Below, piece by piece: positions 48,871-57,872 of a stretch of DNA of 62,813 nt. Within the stretch, counting starts at the first letter, position 1, and the number at the start of each line of letters is the position of its first letter. Below the pieces are notes generated by a model. The model was given only the letters and a program-made list of their open reading frames with translations. It was not told where the DNA came from and ran no database searches. Source of the DNA: Fibrobacter succinogenes (lineage in GTDB: Bacteria; Fibrobacterota; Fibrobacteria; Fibrobacterales; Fibrobacteraceae); contig CACXMH010000025.1 in NCBI GenBank assembly GCA_902768715.1, positions 1 to 62,813 on the forward strand. Reading direction: 5' to 3'. The position numbers and the translations under genes were made by a program.

Positions 48871-50564
48871 CCGAAGACCTGGTGGCATCGACCCTTTCTA
48901 TGGAACTGGGAATCCCCCATCTGGTGGCGAGATTCCTGGTGTCCCGCGGGTACAAGTCCGTGGGCGAGGTGCAGAAGCTCATGGCCGGAAGCGCAGACGA
49001 CGTGCTTTCGCCCTGGCTGATGCTTGGAATGGATCGGGCCATCCAGTGGATTATGGATGTGCGGGACCGCAAGGAAAAGGTTTTTATCTTCGGCGACTAC
49101 GACCTGGACGGTATGACTTCGGTAACCCTGTTGACCAGGGGTCTGCAAGAGGCGGGCATCGAATCTGAGTGGAGGCTCCCTAGCCGTTTTGGCGATGGAT
49201 ATGGCCTGTCTATGTCGGCGGTAGATGAAATGTTCAAGTCTGGCGCACGGAACGTGATTACGGTAGATACGGGCATTACCGCCAACGGTGAAATCGCTTA
49301 CGCCAAGGAACTGGGCATGGCGGTGATGGTGATAGACCACCACCAGCCTTCTGGAGATGGCCTGCCTCCTTGCGACGTGCTTTTGGACCCTCACCAGGTG
49401 GGCGACACTTACCCGAATCCTGAACTTTGCGGCGTGGGTGTTTCTTACAAGTTCATTTGCGCCCTGTTCGAAAAGCTGGGCAAGCCCGTTCCCGAAAAAT
49501 ACCTGGACCTGGTGGCCCTCGGAACACTTGCAGACCTGGTGGGTATGACTCCCGAAAACAGGGCTTTTACCAAGGCTGGGCTTAGACGGTTGCAGAACAG
49601 CGAATGGCCCGGACTCCAGGTGCTGTACAATTCCCTGCAGAAGCCGGGAAGCCTTGTGGGCGGCATCGATGTGATGTACAAGTTTGCGCCCCTGTTGAAC
49701 GCCCCCGGCCGTATGGAAAGGCCCGACCCGGCGCTAAAACTGTTGCTGTGCGAAAACAAGGCCGACGCCCCGACGCTGCTTTCGGAGCTGAAGGACTGGA
49801 ACGCCCGCCGCAAGCAGAAAGAGGCGGAAATTACCGACATGGCCATGGAGCAGGTCCAGAACATCTACGGCGAAAACATTCCGCCGGTGCTGTTGGTGGC
49901 CGGCGAGAACTGGCATGTGGGTGTCATCGGGATCGTGTCCGCAAAGCTCGCGCAGGAATTCAACCGCCCCACGGCGGTGCTTTCGGTAATGGAAGGAATG
50001 GCACATGCCAGTGCCCGTGCCGTTCCCGGCTTCAACTGGCACAAGGCCCTCTTTGAATCTCGGGACTTGTTCGACCGCTGGGGAGGCCACGCCAATGCCG
50101 CCGGATTCTCGCTCCCTGCAGGCAAGATTCAGGAACTGCAGGGCCGCATTCTCGTATCGGCGAAGGAACAGGGCTACACCGGCGAAGTCCCTCGTGAGAC
50201 GGGCGGACAGAATTACGACATCCAGGTGGCCTTGGGAGAGCTCCTTGTAGATCCGACCAACAAGAACGGCGCAACGGTGCTGGACTATTTCGACAAGATG
50301 GAACCTTTCAGCGGGAACTTCCCGTACCCTGTGTTCCGGGCCGAAAACGTGAAGGTCCATCGGCTGCGGGAACTCCGTGGCGGCCACCTGCAGATGGAAG
50401 TCTCCCAGGCGGGGAGTCCGGCGTTTTCGGCTATTGCCTTCGGGCTCCGCAAGTGCAAGGCCCTCATCGGCAAGAGCCATCGGGTGACCATCGTGTTCGA
50501 ACCCACCTGGAACTACTACAACGGCAGGCGTTCCTTGCAGCTTTGCATCAAGTCCATCGAGTAG
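48867..50564 (+). CDS. recJ: Single-stranded-DNA exonuclease RecJ
   Basis: It is 565 residues from an ATGA overlap with holB. IFGDYDLDGMTSVTLL (motif I), VTVDTGITANGEI (motif II), MVIDHHQPSGDGLPPCDVLLDPH (DHH motif III) and LGTLADLV (motif IV) are all present; VGVIGIVSAKLAQEFNRPTAVLS and GHANAAGFSLP form the DHHA1 part. It is a 5'-3' exonuclease in recombination and mismatch repair. The length fits the family. Confidence 0.94.
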   Translation: MTEDLVASTLSMELGIPHLVARFLVSRGYKSVGEVQKLMAGSADDVLSPWLMLGMDRAIQWIMDVRDRKEKVFIFGDYDLDGMTSVTLLTRGLQEAGIESEWRLPSRFGDGYGLSMSAVDEMFKSGARNVITVDTGITANGEIAYAKELGMAVMVIDHHQPSGDGLPPCDVLLDPHQVGDTYPNPELCGVGVSYKFICALFEKLGKPVPEKYLDLVALGTLADLVGMTPENRAFTKAGLRRLQNSEWPGLQVLYNSLQKPGSLVGGIDVMYKFAPLLNAPGRMERPDPALKLLLCENKADAPTLLSELKDWNARRKQKEAEITDMAMEQVQNIYGENIPPVLLVAGENWHVGVIGIVSAKLAQEFNRPTAVLSVMEGMAHASARAVPGFNWHKALFESRDLFDRWGGHANAAGFSLPAGKIQELQGRILVSAKEQGYTGEVPRETGGQNYDIQVALGELLVDPTNKNGATVLDYFDKMEPFSGNFPYPVFRAENVKVHRLRELRGGHLQMEVSQAGSPAFSAIAFGLRKCKALIGKSHRVTIVFEPTWNYYNGRRSLQLCIKSIE

Positions 50565-50570
50565 GCGGTT

Positions 50571-51074
50571 ATGATTAAACGGAACTTTCCACTGATCGTG
50601 CTGTTCCTGGTGTTCTTGGGCCTGCTGGACTTTATCTGGCAGGTGACGCCCTACAAGGCTCCTCTGTCTCAAGAGAACGAGTCGGCGGTTGCAGGGCCAG
50701 AAAAGTCCAGGGCCTTTACGGGCCGCATGGACATGCCGAACCTGGACGACATCTACGTGCTGGACAATTCCGCCGGTCGTGATGTGGAAGCCCTGGAAAA
50801 ATACATCCAGGGTCGTGCCGCGGGCCTGCACTGGCTCGGTCAGGAGCATTTCAAGAAGAAGGGCGCCGACGATATCCGCCTGGGGCTCCATCTGGTGGTG
50901 GATTCCCTCGGGATCTTTACCTGCAAGGAGATTCTCTTTTCCGATGCCGACGACGAAGCCTTCGAGCAGAAACTCAAGGACCACATCGAGTACTTTTGGC
51001 GGTACAAGAAAAGCGAAAATGGGGTAACCGATTTCTGGATACCCCTCCGCTGGAAAGCGAAATACTCCAAATAA
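50571..51074 (+). CDS. Membrane-anchored or secreted protein, unknown
   Basis: It is 167 residues: one N-terminal helix (FPLIVLFLVFLGLLDFIWQV), then a periplasmic region DIYVLDNSAGRDVEALEKYIQ, DIRLGLHLVVDSLGIFTCKEILFSDADDEAFEQKLKDHI, with TDFWIPLRWKAKY at the end. The shape (a short beta-rich domain ending in a strand that could pair) recalls TonB/AgmX-like C-terminal domains, but I would not assign it. It is co-transcribed with recJ, 6 bases downstream. Confidence 0.65.
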   Translation: MIKRNFPLIVLFLVFLGLLDFIWQVTPYKAPLSQENESAVAGPEKSRAFTGRMDMPNLDDIYVLDNSAGRDVEALEKYIQGRAAGLHWLGQEHFKKKGADDIRLGLHLVVDSLGIFTCKEILFSDADDEAFEQKLKDHIEYFWRYKKSENGVTDFWIPLRWKAKYSK

Positions 51075-51097
51075 AAAACGCAGGACTTTGCCTGCGT
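51072..51097 (-). terminator. Terminator (minus strand), possibly bidirectional
   Basis: ACGCAGG / CCTGCGT stem; on the minus strand it is followed by TTTTTTAT. Confidence 0.8.
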
Positions 51098-51111
51098 CAC
51101 CATGTTGCGTT

Positions 51112-51164
51112 CGTCACCCCCGAGGGCCCTATCGGCCTTCGGCCTCCAGGATGACAGGGGGGCT
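51112..51164. repeat. Dispersed palindrome, longer variant
   Basis: CGTCACCCCCGAGGGCCCTA, then GGCCTTCGGCCTCCAGGATGACAGGGGGG, of the same general CCAGGATGAC/GTCACCC style as the others. Confidence 0.55.
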
Positions 51165-51174
51165 GCTTTCAGTA

Positions 51175-51600
51175 TCATCCCTTCAGAATAGCCAGCAACT
51201 GGTCGGCCTTCTTCTCGATAAGGATGAAGGCTTCGAACATGCGGGCTTCGCGCCATTTGGTAAGGTACTTGCCCCACCATTCGGTGGCAATCTCGTCCGG
51301 AGATTTTTTGTCTTTTTCGTTCTGGTACCAGATTTCCTTGGAGACTTCCCTGATGACGGCGGCCATGTCGGCGGCAGGCTGCAAAGAACCCTTGCAGAGA
51401 AGCAGGGCCCGCAGGTTGTCCAGCAGGATTTCGTCGGTGGGGGAATCGGAATCGTCACGGGCGCAGTCCCAGATTTCTCCACGGTGGCGTTCCGTCCAAG
51501 AAAGCAGGTGGCTCTCGGTCTCTTTCAGTTCGCCCTTGGCGAGTTTTTCCTCTACCGCCTCGCGGGGGTAATAGATGCTGTTGGGGTAAAATTCAATCAT
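51175..51600 (-). CDS. Hypothetical cytosolic protein
   Basis: It is 141 residues, helical and acidic, without a signal peptide: ESHLLSWTERHRGEIWDCARDDSDSPTDEILLDNLRALLLC, ATEWWGKYLTKWREARMFEAFILIEKKADQLLAIL. It has an own terminator and no close partner. No family is recognised. Confidence 0.65.
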   Translation of the reverse strand: MIEFYPNSIYYPREAVEEKLAKGELKETESHLLSWTERHRGEIWDCARDDSDSPTDEILLDNLRALLLCKGSLQPAADMAAVIREVSKEIWYQNEKDKKSPDEIATEWWGKYLTKWREARMFEAFILIEKKADQLLAILKG

Positions 51601-51622
51601 AGGCGTCCTAAAAAGCCATTAG

Positions 51623-51705
<83 letters not shown>

Positions 51706-51738
51706 CGTTGGCGTGGCTCAAATATATAAAATTCCTGA

Positions 51739-52677
51739 CTAGGATTGGCGTGAGGGAGTGTAGTTCGCCAGGTATTCCTTCATTTCCTGGATGTAGGTCT
51801 GGCATATGGAGGAAATGTTGAAGTTCTTCTTGACGATGTATCCGATTTCCATGGTGCGGTCATCCTTGCCCTTGCTGTCCTTGAAGGGAACGGCCACGTA
51901 GTCGGAACCGTTGATTTCTTCGCTGATAATTCCTGAACAGAGGGTATATCCGTTGAGCCCCACCATCAGGTTCAACATGGTGGCACGGTCATTGGCCTTG
52001 ATAGTCCGGTGGTATTCGTTTGTACTTAAAATCTCTTCGGCAAAGTAGTAGGTGCCACTTTCGCTCTGCTCAAAGGAGAGGCAGGGGTAGTCCGAAAGGT
52101 CGTGCAGGTTCACATGCTTGCGGCTTGCCAGGGGGTGGTTTTTCCACATGTAGGCGTAGGCCTTGCAGTCAATCAGATGGTGGAATTCCAGATCCTTTTC
52201 CTTGAACAGGTAGTTGATGTACTTGCGGTTGAAATCACTCAGGTACAATATGCCGATTTCGCTCTTGAGGGTGGCCACGTCATCGATGACTTCTTTGGTC
52301 TTGGTTTCCCGGAGGGCGAACTCGTATTCGTCGGAGTCGGACTTTTTGACCATCTCCACAAAGGCCTTGACGGCAAAGGAATAGTGCTGTGTGGAAATGG
52401 CGAACTTTCTCTTTTGGCGAACGCCGTCGCTGTAGTGCTCCAGTACCGTTTCGTAGTGGTGGTACAGCTGGCTTGCCTGGGCGATAAACTCTTCGCCTTC
52501 GACGGTGAGGGAGACCCCTCGGCTGGTGCGGTTGAAGATGACGATGCCGATTTCGTCTTCTAGGTCGTGGATGGCCGCTGTAAGAGACGGTTGAGATATA
52601 AACAGGTTTTCGGCGGCCTTGTTGAAGGAGCCGACCTTTGCGATGCCGATGGCGTAACGAAGTTGCTGGAGAGTCAT
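51739..52677 (-). CDS. LysR-family transcriptional regulator
   Basis: It is 312 residues. MTLQQLRYAIGIAKVGSFNKAAENLFISQPSLTAAIHDLEDEIGIVIFNRTSRGVSLTVEGEEF is the N-terminal winged helix, and an OxyR/CysB-like ligand domain follows (AISTQHYSFAVKAFVEMV; DYPCLSFEQSESGTYYF; LNLMVGLNGYTLCSGI). It is not divergent from a recognised target: the tRNA lies downstream and an AT-rich 147-bp stretch upstream. The inducer is unknown. Confidence 0.9.
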   Translation of the reverse strand: MTLQQLRYAIGIAKVGSFNKAAENLFISQPSLTAAIHDLEDEIGIVIFNRTSRGVSLTVEGEEFIAQASQLYHHYETVLEHYSDGVRQKRKFAISTQHYSFAVKAFVEMVKKSDSDEYEFALRETKTKEVIDDVATLKSEIGILYLSDFNRKYINYLFKEKDLEFHHLIDCKAYAYMWKNHPLASRKHVNLHDLSDYPCLSFEQSESGTYYFAEEILSTNEYHRTIKANDRATMLNLMVGLNGYTLCSGIISEEINGSDYVAVPFKDSKGKDDRTMEIGYIVKKNFNISSICQTYIQEMKEYLANYTPSRQS

Positions 52678-52824
52678 GGTTGTAGTTCGGATTTTGGAAT
52701 TCGGAGTTGGGAGTTGGTATTAGAAGGTTAGTATGGAAGATGTATTTCCTATGTGTTTGATAGGAATAAAATATAGGAAAAAGCTATAGCTTTTACAAGA
52801 TTGTATGAACAAAATAAGCTGAAA

Positions 52825-53484
52825 TTAGTCTTCGAAGGGGCGGACTCTCAGGGTGACGCCCAGATTTTCGCAGGTTTTGCGGCAGATTTCGATTTTTTCT
52901 TCGGACATGACCTTTTCTACGACGGTCAGCACCACGCTTGGTACGAACTGCTTTGCCTTGACGGCGAAGTCCTTCAGGGCGTCGTAGGACTGGATGCCGA
53001 ACTTGGACCGGGTAAGGGCCAAAAATTCTTCGGCGTCCGGCGCGTTCAATGAGATGGAGACCGTATCGAAACGGCCTTTCAGTTCGGGGGTTATGTCTTT
53101 CCCGTGAATCAGGTTTGCAAGTCCGTTGGTGTTTACTCGGACCTTCAGGTTCGGGTATTTCGCCTTCAGCTGGTCGATAATCTTGCACACGTCGCCCAGG
53201 CGTTCCAGGGGTTCACCGAAACCGCAGAAAATCAGCTCGTGAATGACGGAAAGGTCAAAGGCGTCGAATTCTTCCATCACGGTCTCTACGCTGGGCTCGC
53301 CGCCCTTGAGCCAGAGGGAGTTGCCTTCCATCATCTTCTTGGTCTGGCGCAGGCAAAAGACGCAGCTACAGGGGCAGCGGTTGGTGATGTTCACATAGAC
53401 ATTCTTTCCGGTCAAGTCACCGCTGTCCTTGAGGTTCAGGTAGCCTGCCTGGCCTGCTTTTCCGGTAACCGTATATAAAATCAT
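52825..53484 (-). CDS. TatD-associated-type radical SAM protein
   Basis: It is 219 residues from the ATG at 53484, with GGAGG upstream and overlapping the kinase stop (ATGA). NITNRCPCSCVFCLRQTK provides the CxxxCxxC-type cluster motif; ELIFCGFGEPLERL and VRVNTNGLANLIHGKDI are radical SAM strands 2 and 3. The pattern resembles the TatD nuclease-associated family, but no tatD is adjacent. The substrate is unknown. Confidence 0.75.
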   Translation of the reverse strand: MILYTVTGKAGQAGYLNLKDSGDLTGKNVYVNITNRCPCSCVFCLRQTKKMMEGNSLWLKGGEPSVETVMEEFDAFDLSVIHELIFCGFGEPLERLGDVCKIIDQLKAKYPNLKVRVNTNGLANLIHGKDITPELKGRFDTVSISLNAPDAEEFLALTRSKFGIQSYDALKDFAVKAKQFVPSVVLTVVEKVMSEEKIEICRKTCENLGVTLRVRPFED

Positions 53485-54314
53485 TTTTCCTCCTCCGTCA
53501 AATCGCGAAGGTACATCTCGACGCTGAGCCCCCAATGGGTGGGCACGTTGTTTTCTTCGCAATAGGAAATGCACTTGGAGGCGAATTCGGTGGCCCGCTT
53601 TACGGAGTCGTAGAAACCGTGCCCGTTCAGGTACATGCCTGCAATCACGGCGCTAATCACATCGCCGGTTCCGCTCCGGTCGCCTCCGATGCGGTCCACC
53701 ATGATGGTCTTGGGCGTTTCGCCACGGCTGAAAACAAAGTTCATGATTTGTTTGCCGTGGTGGATTCCCGTAACCACAATGTGCTTGGGTCCCTGGAAAC
53801 TCAGCTGCTGGCACATGGCTTCCAATTCGGCTGGCGAAAAGTCGCCATCCCGATAGTCCACGTCCATCAGGGAGCAGAGCTCCGTCAGGTTGGGTGTCAA
53901 GATATCTGCGTGGCGGATCAGGTCTTTCATCTTGTTGCAGAGGGCCGGCGTGTAGGTCTTGTAAAGCCGTCCGTAGTCGCCCATCACCGGGTCCACCAGG
54001 GTGAATACGCCCTCTTTCTTGAAGGTCTTGATAAAATCGACGACGATGTCCACCTGCTCTTCGGAACCTAAAAATCCCGTGGCGATGGCGTCGAAGGACA
54101 TGTCCAGTTTCTTGTAGGTGTCGATGTAGTCCCGCATGCGGGGGGTGTAATCGTCAAAGTAGTATTCCGGAAACTGCGTATGGGTCGAAAGGATTGCAGT
54201 AGGCACGGCAACGGCCTGGATTTTCATGGCCGAAACCACAGGCGCCATGACGGCGATGGAGCACCGTCCGAAACCTGTAATGTCATTGATTAACGCAATC
54301 TTTTTCTGAGGCAT
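53481..54314 (-). CDS. Pyridoxal/pyridoxamine kinase-like protein (PdxY/PdxK family)
   Basis: It is 277 residues. INDITGFGRCSIAVMAPVVSAM, VPTAILSTHTQFPEY, DPVMGDYGRLYKTYTPAL, DILTPNLTELCSL and DRIGGDRSGTGDVISAVIAG (anion hole/catalytic Asp) are typical of pyridoxal kinases of the ribokinase superfamily. It lies 2 bases after the CytX-like transporter gene, so a salvage function is likely. HMP kinase (ThiD) is the alternative but fits less well. Confidence 0.85.
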   Translation of the reverse strand: MPQKKIALINDITGFGRCSIAVMAPVVSAMKIQAVAVPTAILSTHTQFPEYYFDDYTPRMRDYIDTYKKLDMSFDAIATGFLGSEEQVDIVVDFIKTFKKEGVFTLVDPVMGDYGRLYKTYTPALCNKMKDLIRHADILTPNLTELCSLMDVDYRDGDFSPAELEAMCQQLSFQGPKHIVVTGIHHGKQIMNFVFSRGETPKTIMVDRIGGDRSGTGDVISAVIAGMYLNGHGFYDSVKRATEFASKCISYCEENNVPTHWGLSVEMYLRDLTEEEK

Positions 54315-54316
54315 GT

Positions 54317-55522
54317 TTACGCCGATTTAACCTTGTTTTTCAAGACCCAAATATAGGAAATTGCGGCGGATACGATAACGGATATGAGTGTAGGTCCAAG
54401 GAACACGGACTCTAAATGGACCGTTACCTGGTAAACGACAAAGCCTGCAAGCCAGGCGAAAAGATTCCAGAGCCAGAACGCCTTGCCGGTTCGTCCTTGT
54501 TTGTCTAAAAAGAACGACACCAGAAGAACGGCGGCCATGGGCGCAAAGACGGAAGCGATGAGGTAGAGGAAACTGATGTAGTGGTCCATGATTCCCGAGA
54601 TGGCGAGAACGGCGCTGATGGCGCTTACCACAACGCCTGTGATTTTCGGATTGAGCTTGTGGACGATAGCCTTTGCCGATTCACCTGCGGAATTTGCCGC
54701 AAGGAAATTGGTGGTGACCGTCGAGAGCACCACGATGATGATTCCGGGGATTCCAAGGCCCGCCAGGAGAATGGCCTGGGCGATATCGTTTCCGACACCG
54801 GCGCTTGCAATTTCAAGCCCGATAAAGTACATCCAGAAGCTGGCGACGGTGTAGGCGATGGCGGAAACGGCCGTTGTGCGGACCGGTTTTGCAACATCTT
54901 TCGTGTAGTCCGAAATTACGGGCAACCAAGAAAGAGGCAGAGCCATGGAGATTTCGAAGATGCTCCAGAAACCGAGGCTATGGCCTGCGGCACTGTTTAC
55001 TCCGGAGGCAGAGACGTTTGCAAGAGAGCTGCCGACGCCGAACAATTTAACAGTCAGGGCCACCAGCAAAACGGTCAGCACCGCCATCACGACGGTGGTG
55101 ACCTTCGCAAAACGGCGCAGACCCACAAAAACCCAAAGAGCGATGAGGATCGCCAGCACTACGCAGGTCAGCGGAAACGAAATAGGCAAGTGTAGCTCGG
55201 CCAGCACGGTAGCGCCTTGGGCGTTCAGTACGGCAATCCAGGCCACCAGCTGGAACAGGTTCAAGGAAGCAAAAAACTTGGAACCGTACGACCCATAGAC
55301 AGAAGCCGTAGTTTCCATGGCGTTCAGGCGAATGCGGGCGCCGATAAGGCCCACGAAGAAAAGAAAGATCCCGCCGATGATATGGCCGAGAACCAGAGGC
55401 AACCATAAGGAGCCAGGAGCGGCTTCGGCACCGATCTCGATGCCTGCCTCTATTTCGGAAACGGAAACGGCCACGCCAAACCAGATGATGGCATTTGTAA
55501 AGAGACCAGTGCGTTTTTCCAT
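54317..55522 (-). CDS. NCS1-family transporter, CytX-like
   Basis: It is 401 residues with about 10-12 helices. GLFTNAIIWFGVAVSVSEIEAGIEIG at the start, LSWLPVISDYTKDVAKPVRTTAVSAIAY and ATTVTT-like LSTVTTNFLAANSAGESA match CytX/CodB-type cytosine or hydroxymethylpyrimidine permeases. No TPP riboswitch is seen upstream. With the PdxY-like kinase it could import a vitamin B6 or pyrimidine precursor (inference). Confidence 0.75.
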   Translation of the reverse strand: MEKRTGLFTNAIIWFGVAVSVSEIEAGIEIGAEAAPGSLWLPLVLGHIIGGIFLFFVGLIGARIRLNAMETTASVYGSYGSKFFASLNLFQLVAWIAVLNAQGATVLAELHLPISFPLTCVVLAILIALWVFVGLRRFAKVTTVVMAVLTVLLVALTVKLFGVGSSLANVSASGVNSAAGHSLGFWSIFEISMALPLSWLPVISDYTKDVAKPVRTTAVSAIAYTVASFWMYFIGLEIASAGVGNDIAQAILLAGLGIPGIIIVVLSTVTTNFLAANSAGESAKAIVHKLNPKITGVVVSAISAVLAISGIMDHYISFLYLIASVFAPMAAVLLVSFFLDKQGRTGKAFWLWNLFAWLAGFVVYQVTVHLESVFLGPTLISVIVSAAISYIWVLKNKVKSA

Positions 55523-55685
55523 AAATTCTTCCTCTCTTCCAACAAATTTGTGCGCAAATATAGAATATTGGAGAAAGCCTGTCTAATACGCTTTTTTTAG
55601 AATGGGATATAAATTTTTTCTATTACGCGTTTTGTATTTTTGAATTGTGGTGTACAAAGAAACGGACTTTCATTGAGCAACTGGA

Positions 55686-56654
55686 TTACAGAAACCCGTG
55701 GGGCTTGAACCCGAGCCCTTTCACCAACTCGAAATCCTTGCAACTGTTGACGCCGGCGGTAGTGAGCATGTCGTCGGTGATGGCCGCGTTGGCACCACTC
55801 TTGAATGCCCGCTTGCCGTCGTCACCCAAGACGCCACGACCACCCGCCAGGCGGATAAATGCCTTCGGATTGATAAAGCGGTAAATCGCCACGATGCGGC
55901 AGAATTCGTCGTTCGTGAGTTTGGGCAAGTTCTCGTAAGGCGTGCCTGGAATGGCGTTCAGCACGTTTACTGGGGTGGATTTGACGCCGAGGGCGCGCAG
56001 GTCCAGGCACATGTCGATGCGGTCTTCCATGGTCTCACCGAGGCCCATGATGCCGCCGCTGCAGATTTCCAGCCCTGCGGCAAGGGCGTTCTGGAGGGTT
56101 GCTATCTTATCGTCGTAGGTGTGTGTGGTGCACACGTCGGGAAAGTGCCTGCGGTAAGTTTCCAGGTTGTTGTGGAAGCGGGTGAGGCCAGCTTCTTTCA
56201 GCTTGTCGAACTGTTCCCTGTTCAAGAGCCCTGCCGAAAGGCAGACGGAAAGCTTCGTCTCCTTTTTGAGCCTGCGGATGGCTTCGGAAATCTGTTCCAC
56301 GTCCCGGTTCGAAAGGGTACGGCCCGAGGTGACGATGGAGTAGCGAGGGATGCCTGCGGCCTCTTTCTTCTTGGCGTCTTCCACAATCTCGTCGGCACTG
56401 AGGAGCTTGTATTCGGGGGCTCCCGTGTGGTAGTAGCTGCTCTGGGCGCAGTACTTGCAGTTTTCGGAGCAGCGTCCGCTGCGGGCGTTCACGATGGAGC
56501 AAAAGTCAAAGTCTTTGCCGTGGAACTTTTCGCGGATTTCGTTGGCGGCATCGCAGAGTTCCTTGAGGTTTTCGCTTAAAAGGCGGATGGCGTCGTCGCG
56601 AGTGACCTCGTAGCCGCTCAATACTTTTTCTTTTAAATCAGAAATGAAAGACAT
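55686..56654 (-). CDS. bioB: Biotin synthase
   Basis: It is 322 residues. CSIVNARSGRCSENCKYCAQSSYYHTG holds the CxxxCxxC cluster; SAGLLNREQFDKLKEAGLTRFHNNLET, ICSGGIMGLGETMEDRIDM and TPVNVLNAIPGTPYEN are BioB segments; Arg in IRLAGGRGVLG binds the [2Fe-2S] cluster region. It inserts sulfur into dethiobiotin. It has an AGGAAA site. Other bio genes are absent in the window. Confidence 0.93.
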   Translation of the reverse strand: MSFISDLKEKVLSGYEVTRDDAIRLLSENLKELCDAANEIREKFHGKDFDFCSIVNARSGRCSENCKYCAQSSYYHTGAPEYKLLSADEIVEDAKKKEAAGIPRYSIVTSGRTLSNRDVEQISEAIRRLKKETKLSVCLSAGLLNREQFDKLKEAGLTRFHNNLETYRRHFPDVCTTHTYDDKIATLQNALAAGLEICSGGIMGLGETMEDRIDMCLDLRALGVKSTPVNVLNAIPGTPYENLPKLTNDEFCRIVAIYRFINPKAFIRLAGGRGVLGDDGKRAFKSGANAAITDDMLTTAGVNSCKDFELVKGLGFKPHGFL

Positions 56655-56666
56655 AACGTTTCCTAA

Positions 56667-56698
56667 AAAGGAGATGCCCGCACAAGGCGGGCATGACA
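56667..56698. repeat. Dispersed palindrome (GATGCCCGC...GCGGGCATGACA type)
   Basis: GGAGATGCCCGC/ACAAG/GCGGGCATGACAG, in the argF-bioB gap. Confidence 0.8.
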
Positions 56699-56717
56699 GT
56701 TTTAACTTTTCCCGCTA

Positions 56718-57677
56718 TTAGGCGTTGAACGGAGGCATGACTTGCCACAGAACAGCTTTGTGGGCGTGAAGTCTGTTTTCCGCTTCTTCGAAGCTCATGT
56801 TCACGTCCAGGTTGTCCATGACGGAGTCCGTGATTTCTTCGCCGCGGTGTGCAGGCAGGCAGTGGCTCACCTTGCAGTGTGCCGGAGCCAGCTTCAAAAG
56901 TTCATCGTTAATCTGGAACGGCAAGAAGTGGCTCTGCTTGGAGGCCTTTTCGCCTTCTTGACCCATAGAAACCCACACGTCGCTGTAGAGGATGTCGGCG
57001 TCCTTGACGGCTTCCTTGGGGTCGTGGAAAACGCGGTACTGGCAACCGTGCTTCTTGAGACCGGCCTCGGCTTCTTCGACCACCTTGGCGGGCTGTTCAA
57101 AACCCTTGGGGCAGGCGAGCGTAAAGTTCATACCCACCTTGGAGGCGAGTGCCAAGAAGGAGTTGGCCACGTTGTTGCCGTCGCCGATGAAGGCGACAGT
57201 CTTGGGCTTGCCGTCTGCGTTCTTGAAACCGCCCAGGTTTTCGCAAATCATCTGGGCAAAGGCGATGGCCTGGCAGGGGTGGTAGTCGTCGGTCAGGGCA
57301 TTTACCACAGGAACGCTACCGTATTCGGCCAGCTCTTCTACCAGCTGCTGCTTGAAGCAACGGACCACGATGGCGTTGACCCAGCGGCTGAGGCAGCGGG
57401 CCACATCCTTGACGCTTTCGCGCTTGCCAAGACCGATAGAATCCGGTGCCAGCAGCACGGCGTGGCCGCCCAGCTGGTTCATGCCCACCTGGAAGGTGGT
57501 GATGGTGCGCAACGAGGGCTTTTCAAAGAACATGGCGATGTTCTGGCCGTGGAGGCGTTCGGACATCTTGCCTGCATGGACTTCTTTCTTGAGCCGGGAG
57601 GCAATTTCCACGGTTTCGAGAATCTTTTCCTCGCTCCAGTCGGCGAGGCGAAGGAAATGCTTGTTGCGATCGATCAT
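56718..57677 (-). CDS. argF: Ornithine carbamoyltransferase
   Basis: It is 319 residues. MFFEKPSLRTITTFQVGMNQLGG replaces the usual S-T-R-T-R carbamoyl phosphate loop (here SLRTI); NALTDDYHPCQAIAFAQMI, VAFIGDGNNVANSF, YSDVWVSMGQEGE (ornithine loop) and VSHCLPAHRGEEITD (active-site HCLPAHRG) are intact. It makes citrulline for arginine synthesis. The substitution in the loop should be checked but does not remove the second Arg. A GAAGGA site precedes the ATG. Confidence 0.9.
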   Translation of the reverse strand: MIDRNKHFLRLADWSEEKILETVEIASRLKKEVHAGKMSERLHGQNIAMFFEKPSLRTITTFQVGMNQLGGHAVLLAPDSIGLGKRESVKDVARCLSRWVNAIVVRCFKQQLVEELAEYGSVPVVNALTDDYHPCQAIAFAQMICENLGGFKNADGKPKTVAFIGDGNNVANSFLALASKVGMNFTLACPKGFEQPAKVVEEAEAGLKKHGCQYRVFHDPKEAVKDADILYSDVWVSMGQEGEKASKQSHFLPFQINDELLKLAPAHCKVSHCLPAHRGEEITDSVMDNLDVNMSFEEAENRLHAHKAVLWQVMPPFNA

Positions 57678-57834
57678 CTTTTATCCTTCGGGCAGAACCC
57701 AATCAAAAAAAAAGAAAACGGCTATCCGCTTTGACGAACGGCCGAATTGTTGAACGAAAGTCTAAATATATATAAAAAATCGGAGGAAGTTCAGTTTTTT
57801 GTAAAAAAAAGGAATTTATAGCAAGGAAAGGCAA

Positions 57835-57864
57835 GGAGATGCCCGCCTTCGCGGGCATGACAAG
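57835..57864. repeat. Dispersed palindrome (GATGCCCGCC...GGCGGGCATGACA type)
   Basis: GGAGATGCCCGCC/TTC/GCGGGCATGACAAGGG between cstA end and argF start. Confidence 0.85.
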
Positions 57865-57872
57865 GGCTGGAC

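Noticed and set aside
55523-55685. TPP riboswitch before the CytX-like gene
   Set aside because: The conserved CUGAGA core and its partner helices are not seen.
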